A stretch of 8,954 bases of DNA from an uncultured Clostridia bacterium (GTDB lineage Bacteria; Bacillota; Clostridia; Oscillospirales; Acutalibacteraceae), in assembly GCA_946497265.1 (NCBI GenBank), contig CAMMKL010000076.1, positions 1-8,954 on the forward strand. The letters are read 5' to 3'. Under the pieces are notes generated by a model that saw only the letters and a list, made by a program, of their open reading frames with translations, had not been told where the DNA came from and did no database searches. Positions within the stretch are counted from its first letter, which is position 1, and every line of letters starts with the position of its first letter. Made by a program: the position numbers and the translations under genes. This document shows, piece by piece, positions 5,463-8,954 of this stretch.

Positions 5463-5478
5463 CGATTGACTTCAATCG
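5463..5478. repeat. Inverted repeat upstream of the GGSDAPT gene (possible operator)
   Basis: CGATTGA-CT-TCAATCG, a perfect seven-base inverted repeat with a two-base spacer, 35 bases upstream of the start codon in the probable promoter region. It could bind a regulator. No clear promoter hexamers were found to anchor it. Confidence 0.35.
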
Positions 5479-5504
5479 GATTCACTTTATGTTTTCTATT
5501 ATTT

Positions 5505-5544
5505 CTATAAAAATGCAAGGGAACAAAGCGGATACTTTGTTCCC
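5505..5544 (-). terminator. Terminator of the perR-rubrerythrin operon
   Basis: GGGAACAAAG/CTTTGTTCCC, ten perfect pairs (5519-5528 with 5535-5544) with a six-base loop, followed on the - strand by TTGCATTTTTATAG. It lies about 70 bases after the rubrerythrin stop. Confidence 0.8.
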
Positions 5545-5612
5545 TATTCGATAAGTAATTGGCCAGACTTTCAGCAAACCTTCCCTTGGTATGGGAAGGA
5601 AAGCTTTTCTGC

Positions 5613-6155
5613 TTAATTAAAATACCGCTTGAGCAATCCGGCAAATCCACAGCCGTGACGTGCTTCGTCCTTGGCCATCTCGTGAACGGTATCGTGGATA
5701 GCATCATAACCCAGCTCTTTGGCACGTTTGGCAATCTGAAGTTTACCGTCGCAAGCGCCCGCTTCAGCTTCCGCGCGCATCTCCAGGTTCTTCTTGGTGG
5801 AGTTGGTCAATACCTCGCCCAGGAGTTCAGCAAATTTAGCGGCATGCTCTGCTTCTTCCAATGCATAGCGTTTAAAGGCATCGGCAACTTCGGGATAGCC
5901 TTCCCGTTCGGCTTGACGGCTCATGGCCAGATACATACCTACTTCGCAGCATTCGCCGTTGAAGTTTGCTACCAGGCCCTCATATACTTCCTGATCGCAG
6001 CCCTTGGCAACGCCGACTTCATGCTCGCAAGCATAGGAAGCACCGGCAACCATTTCTTTAAACTTTTCTTTGGGAGCTTTACACTGCGGGCAAAATTCAG
6101 GGGCCTCGTTTCCCTCGGCAATGTAACCGCAAACCGTGCAAACAAACTTTTTCAT
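5613..6155 (-). CDS. Reverse rubrerythrin (N-terminal rubredoxin domain, diiron peroxidase)
   Basis: A 180-residue cytosolic enzyme that reduces hydrogen peroxide (and, in clostridial relatives, oxygen) to water using NADH-derived electrons. The rubredoxin-type iron site comes first (CTVCGY and FCPQCK: Cys6, Cys9, Cys22, Cys25). The four-helix diiron domain follows, with candidate ligands Glu68, the E-x2-H pair Glu101/His104, Glu125 or Glu131, and Glu164/His167 (MAKDEARHG). This domain order is reversed relative to classical rubrerythrin and matches the revRbr proteins of Clostridium. The ATG at 6153-6155 was chosen because GGAGG lies eight bases upstream; an earlier ATG at 6159-6161 is too close to it. 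It sits 30 bases after perR with no terminator between, so it is cotranscribed and probably PerR-repressed. Confidence 0.95.
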   Translation of the reverse strand: MKKFVCTVCGYIAEGNEAPEFCPQCKAPKEKFKEMVAGASYACEHEVGVAKGCDQEVYEGLVANFNGECCEVGMYLAMSRQAEREGYPEVADAFKRYALEEAEHAAKFAELLGEVLTNSTKKNLEMRAEAEAGACDGKLQIAKRAKELGYDAIHDTVHEMAKDEARHGCGFAGLLKRYFN

Positions 6156-6185
6156 TACCATTTCCTCCAATAAAATCACAAATTT

Positions 6186-6599
6186 TTATAGAGAAGAGCC
6201 ACGGCTCTTTTCCTCTTGGCATTTGTCGCACCTGCCGTGAAAGATCAGGTCGCAATAATCAATCTGATAAGGATAGGATTTGCTTACCTGACGGCTGATA
6301 GCAGGGGCCAGCTCAACGGCATTTAAATCAATCACACGCCCGCATACATTGCAGATAAAATGAGGATGCGGTATGGTATTGCCGTCAAGACGTTCCTGCC
6401 CTTTTACTACACCCACGCTGACAACGACGCCATCTTCCTTAAATTTGGCAATGTTACGGTAAACCGTCCCCAAACTTAGATCCGGATAAACAGGCTTTAG
6501 ATGTTGATAGATCCAATCCGCTGTGGGATGTATGTCGGTCGAACAGATTGCTTGTAAAATGGATTCCCGCTTACGGCTGTAGTTTTGCCGCTTTTCCAT
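6186..6599 (-). CDS. perR: Peroxide-responsive Fur-family repressor PerR
   Basis: A 137-residue winged-helix repressor; iron-catalysed histidine oxidation by peroxide releases it from DNA. The DNA-binding part includes HPTADWIYQHL and SLGTVYRNI. Regulatory metal ligands are His24, Asp72, His78, His80 and Asp91, whose spacing (48, 6, 2, 11) equals that of Bacillus PerR His37, Asp85, His91, His93 and Asp104. The aspartate in GRVIDL favours PerR over Fur. The structural zinc site is CNVC plus CDKC (Cys83, 86, 124, 127). The start is taken as the ATG at 6597-6599; the ribosome-binding site is weak (GGTGA), and upstream TTG or GTG codons at 6606-6611 are possible. It heads an operon with reverse rubrerythrin and has an operator in its own leader, implying autoregulation. 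Confidence 0.94.
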   Translation of the reverse strand: MEKRQNYSRKRESILQAICSTDIHPTADWIYQHLKPVYPDLSLGTVYRNIAKFKEDGVVVSVGVVKGQERLDGNTIPHPHFICNVCGRVIDLNAVELAPAISRQVSKSYPYQIDYCDLIFHGRCDKCQEEKSRGSSL

Positions 6600-6608
6600 A
6601 GTTATCAC

Positions 6609-6629
6609 CAATAATAAGAATTGTTATTG
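6609..6629. promoter_or_regulatory. PerR/Fur-type operator
   Basis: A 21-base palindrome with arms CAATAAtAA and TTgTTATTG around GAA; 16 of the 18 arm positions pair. The AT-rich alternating form resembles known PerR boxes. It lies just downstream of the predicted perR start site (near 6636), so binding would block the perR-rubrerythrin transcript. It could also influence the divergent deacetylase gene. Confidence 0.7.
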
Positions 6630-6642
6630 TTTTGATGCTTTT

Positions 6643-6671
6643 ACTATAGCATAGAATACAGCCTTTGTAAA
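6643..6671 (-). promoter_or_regulatory. Sigma-A promoter of perR-rubrerythrin
   Basis: TTTACA (6666-6671) and TATAGT (6643-6648) with a 17-base spacer on the - strand. The predicted start near 6636 leaves a leader of about 37 bases containing the operator. Confidence 0.75.
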
Positions 6672-6763
6672 GAGTTTCTGAAAAAATATTTCTTTCAGGT
6701 CTAAGGATGCCTATTCTTGGATATATATCAGTTAGGTTGATTAAGCAAAAGGGGTCCTGAAAT

Positions 6764-7642
6764 ATGTATTGCACCATCCGAATCCGACAGGGCCGTCTTT
6801 TTTTAGCAATCAGCATCATTACGGCATTCCTTTTGCTGGCCAGTACTTTTTTACATATGTTTATTTCTTACACGGCAACCACGTCAGTGAAAGAGGGGGC
6901 AAAGGTTCCCATTATTATGTATCATAGTATTTTAAAAGATAGCAAGCGGCATGGTAAATTTGTAATTTCGCCGGATACATTTGAAAATGATTTAAAATAT
7001 TTAACAGAGCATGGTTATACCACAATTGTCATGCAGGATCTAATTGATTATGTAAACGGGGGAACTTTACCGGAAAAACCGGTTATGCTAACCTTTGACG
7101 ATGGATACAGCAACAATTATTTATACGCCTATCCGCTTTTACAAAAATACGGATGTAAAATGGTACTTTCCCCTATTGTGCGCAATGTTGAGGAAAGTAC
7201 GCAAAGCCAAGATACGAATCCAAACTATGCCCAATGCAGTTGGGACCAGCTCAAAGAAATGTCGGATTCCGGCCTGGTGGAACTGCAAAACCATTCCTAT
7301 AACATGCACACCAATACAGGCGGCCGCAATGGGACCAAGAAAAAGAAAGGGGAAAGCGACGAAGCATACAGGCAGGCATTCACCGAGGATGTGCGCAAAG
7401 CCCAAGAAGCGTTTCAGGAGAATATCGGAAAACAGCCCACAACGTTCGCCTATCCTTTCGGCGCGGTTAGCAACGTTTCGGTAAATTATTTAAAGGAGAT
7501 GGGATTCCAGGCGACCCTTACGTGCGAAAATAAAATGAACTATATTCGGCAGGAACCGGAGGCCCTTTTCGGGCTGTACCGGTTTTTACGGCCCAGCGGC
7601 AGTACCAGTGAGCAGTTCTTTTCTAAGGTTTTGAATAGCTGA
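6764..7642 (+). CDS. Membrane-anchored CE4 polysaccharide deacetylase
   Basis: A 292-residue protein with an N-terminal membrane anchor (about 12-35, after a basic RIRQGR) and an extracellular NodB-like domain. It removes acetyl groups from N-acetylated sugars, on either peptidoglycan or an exopolysaccharide. Visible motifs are PIIMYHSI (49-56), TFDDGY (110-115; Asp112 catalytic base, Asp113 metal), NHSYNMH (176-182; metal ligands His177 and His182) and AYPFG (229-233). The five-residue His spacing is like that of IcaB/PgaB rather than the HxxxH of typical peptidoglycan deacetylases, which hints at an exopolysaccharide substrate. The ribosome-binding site is AAAGGGG at 6748-6754. It diverges from perR; no promoter was convincingly found. 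The next gene follows after 56 bases without a terminator, so the two are likely cotranscribed. Confidence 0.92.
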   Translation: MYCTIRIRQGRLFLAISIITAFLLLASTFLHMFISYTATTSVKEGAKVPIIMYHSILKDSKRHGKFVISPDTFENDLKYLTEHGYTTIVMQDLIDYVNGGTLPEKPVMLTFDDGYSNNYLYAYPLLQKYGCKMVLSPIVRNVEESTQSQDTNPNYAQCSWDQLKEMSDSGLVELQNHSYNMHTNTGGRNGTKKKKGESDEAYRQAFTEDVRKAQEAFQENIGKQPTTFAYPFGAVSNVSVNYLKEMGFQATLTCENKMNYIRQEPEALFGLYRFLRPSGSTSEQFFSKVLNS

Positions 7643-7698
7643 CGAGCGCTGCGCCAACAGGTGATGAACGCCTATACCATATATGAGAGGAGCTTTTT

Positions 7699-8439
7699 AT
7701 GCCTAGTATTTATCTTAGCCCATCCTTACAGGAATACAATTTATATGTGGGCGGAGGAAGCGAAGAGTATTACATGAATTTAATTGCTGATGCGATGGAG
7801 CCTTATCTGCGTGCCAGCGGCATCCAGTTTACCCGTAACCGGCCGGACCAGACGCTTTCGCAGGTGATTGCGGAATCCAACGCGGGCAATTACGACCTGC
7901 ATCTGGCCCTGCATTCCAACGCCGCGCCACCCAGTTTGGCCGGGCGGTTGCAGGGGACGGATGTCTATTACTATCCCCAAAGTTCACAGGGCAGGCGCGC
8001 GGCAGAGATCATCGCGGAAAATTTCAAGGTCATCTACCCGGATCCCGACCTTGTAAAGACGGTTTCCACCACCTCACTGGCGGAAGTGGTACGCGTACGT
8101 GCACCCAGCGTACTGGTGGAGATAGCGTATCACGACAACATCGATGACGCAAACTGGATTCGGAACAACATTGACCGGATCGCGCGCACTCTGGTGCTAT
8201 CCCTGACAGAATTTTTTGGAATTCCGTTTCAATCGCCGCAGCCCGTGCTCAACGGCACGGTGGTGACCCAATCCTCCCCGCTCAATATCCGCAGCCGCCC
8301 GAACGACGGCGCGCCTGTCATCGGGCAAATTCCCAACGGCGCGCGGGTGGCGGTAAACGGGGACTTTCAGGGTTGGTACGGCGTAAATTACAATGGAATA
8401 GAGGGCTATGCAAGCGGAAGATACATCCGTTTGGATTGA
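7699..8439 (+). CDS. N-acetylmuramoyl-L-alanine amidase-like protein with C-terminal SH3 domain
   Basis: A 246-residue protein. Residues 3-175 form an Amidase_3-type domain, which cuts the bond between N-acetylmuramic acid and L-alanine in peptidoglycan. GGSEEYYMN (18-27) carries the zinc-ligand glutamate, LHLALHSNAAP (67-77) the second zinc histidine (His72), and VLVEIAYHDN (138-147) the catalytic glutamate (Glu141). Residues 187-246 are a bacterial SH3 domain (LNIRSRP, GWYGVNYNGIEGYASGRYI), usually cell-wall binding. Two oddities: the classical first zinc motif (DPGHGG) is replaced by SPSLQEYN, and there is no signal peptide. Both may be normal for a clostridial subgroup. AGAGGAG lies six bases before the ATG. 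Cotranscription with the upstream deacetylase is likely; both would act on the envelope. Confidence 0.88.
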   Translation: MPSIYLSPSLQEYNLYVGGGSEEYYMNLIADAMEPYLRASGIQFTRNRPDQTLSQVIAESNAGNYDLHLALHSNAAPPSLAGRLQGTDVYYYPQSSQGRRAAEIIAENFKVIYPDPDLVKTVSTTSLAEVVRVRAPSVLVEIAYHDNIDDANWIRNNIDRIARTLVLSLTEFFGIPFQSPQPVLNGTVVTQSSPLNIRSRPNDGAPVIGQIPNGARVAVNGDFQGWYGVNYNGIEGYASGRYIRLD

Positions 8440-8482
8440 CGATCGTCGGCTTTCCATAATACCATTTCGAATCGTACCTAAT

Positions 8483-8520
8483 AGAAAACACCAGCCGGGC
8501 GGCTGGTGTTTTCTCTATTA
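8483..8520 (+). terminator. Terminator after the amidase gene
   Basis: A 14-base-pair stem (8483-8496 with 8501-8514) with loop GGGC, ending in TTTTCTCTATTATA. A-rich on the other side, so it might also stop transcripts from prfB. Confidence 0.85.
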
Positions 8521-8766
8521 TACACGGTTTCCGGCTGCCGGATCGTTCATAGTAGTATGTTACTCCCATACGGAGGCGAGCAGCACATCTGCCCCTGGTT
8601 ACCTCGACGTTGGCAGTCATATCGTCCGGCTCTACGGCACTTCTATCATGCGATTTTATGGAATGCAAGCGCGGGGAATACTGTCTGTTTCAGACAATCA
8701 GGCGGCTATCCACACGTTGTAATACCTCGCCCGTTATTACTGTGGGGCATCCATACAATACTGGAA
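8521..8766. other. Gene-less spacer between convergent genes
   Basis: No gene, RNA or repeat was recognised. Overlapping short frames are present, but none has a ribosome-binding site or family resemblance. One short inverted repeat, TGTCTG-TTT-CAGACA (8682-8696), is visible. Confidence 0.5.
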
Positions 8767-8954
8767 TCATTCCTCGCCGTTTTCCAGATTGCCAAGGCTT
8801 TCTGCCTTTAGATATGCGTTGATAAAACCGTCGATATCGCCATCCATCACGGCGTTGATGTTGCCCATTTCAAAGCCTGTCCGGTGATCTTTGGCAAGGG
8901 TATAGAGCATAAACACATAGGAACGGATCTGAGAACCCCAGACGATTTCCTTTT
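8767..8954 (-). CDS. prfB: Peptide chain release factor 2 (3' end only)
   Basis: The last 61 codons of RF2, which terminates translation at UAA and UGA. They read KEIVWGSQIRSYVF, then YTLAKDHRTGFEMG and NINAVMDGDIDGFINAYLKA, the characteristic RF2 C-terminus; RF1 ends differently. The stop is TGA (complement of 8767-8769), itself an RF2 codon. The GGQ motif and the programmed frameshift site lie outside the window. Confidence 0.95.
   Translation of the reverse strand, partial: KEIVWGSQIRSYVFMLYTLAKDHRTGFEMGNINAVMDGDIDGFINAYLKAESLGNLENGEE

Noticed and set aside
5429..5734. N-terminal extension of the GGSDAPT membrane protein to 196 residues
   Set aside because: It runs through the rubrerythrin terminator and opposite the 3' end of that coding region; the ATG at 5426-5428 has its own ribosome-binding site.
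8438..8447. GACGATCGTC palindrome at the amidase stop codon
   Set aside because: Ten-base palindromes like this occur by chance, and it overlaps the end of a coding region with no promoter nearby.
8318..8822. Several overlapping frames between the amidase and prfB
   Set aside because: They cross the terminator at 8483-8520 or lack ribosome-binding sites, and none resembles a known family.

Overview
The window looks like chromosomal DNA from a strictly anaerobic, Gram-positive Clostridia-type bacterium. An Oscillospirales/Ruminococcaceae-like genome is my best guess. The signs are a class III ribonucleotide reductase, a reverse rubrerythrin next to PerR, a zinc-ligand form of S18, strong AGGAGG ribosome-binding sites, sigma-A promoters, and AT-rich spacers between moderately GC-rich genes. 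No insertion sequence, phage gene, CRISPR array, tRNA or rRNA was seen.

Left part (1-1240, + strand): the 3' end of the anaerobic ribonucleotide reductase gene nrdD, then a separate 57-residue gene carrying the glycyl-radical motif that normally ends NrdD, a terminator, the activase gene nrdG and a second terminator. From 1241 to 1983 there is no protein gene. The second half of this stretch (about 1545-1983) holds many complementary helices and may be an uncharacterised structured RNA.

Middle (2047-3261, - strand): the rpsF-ssb-rpsR operon (S6, single-strand DNA-binding protein, S18), with a near-perfect sigma-A promoter, a structured leader and a strong terminator. Next come two - strand genes for small secreted paralogues of unknown function (3618-4073 and 4397-4807), each with its own extended -10 promoter and terminator. 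A 94-residue two-helix membrane protein with a GGSDAPT linker (5144-5428) follows.

Right part: a - strand perR-reverse rubrerythrin operon (5613-6599) with a clear promoter and a palindromic Fur/PerR-type operator, forming an oxidative-stress unit. Divergent from it (+ strand, 6764-8439) are a membrane-anchored CE4 deacetylase and a cytosol-type (no signal peptide) Amidase_3/SH3 protein, probably a cell-envelope pair. A terminator follows, and the window ends in the 3' end of prfB (release factor 2) on the - strand.

The items most worth following up are the detached glycyl-radical domain, the possible structured RNA, the tandem secreted paralogues and the GGSDAPT membrane protein. I did not find a clearly new multi-gene system.
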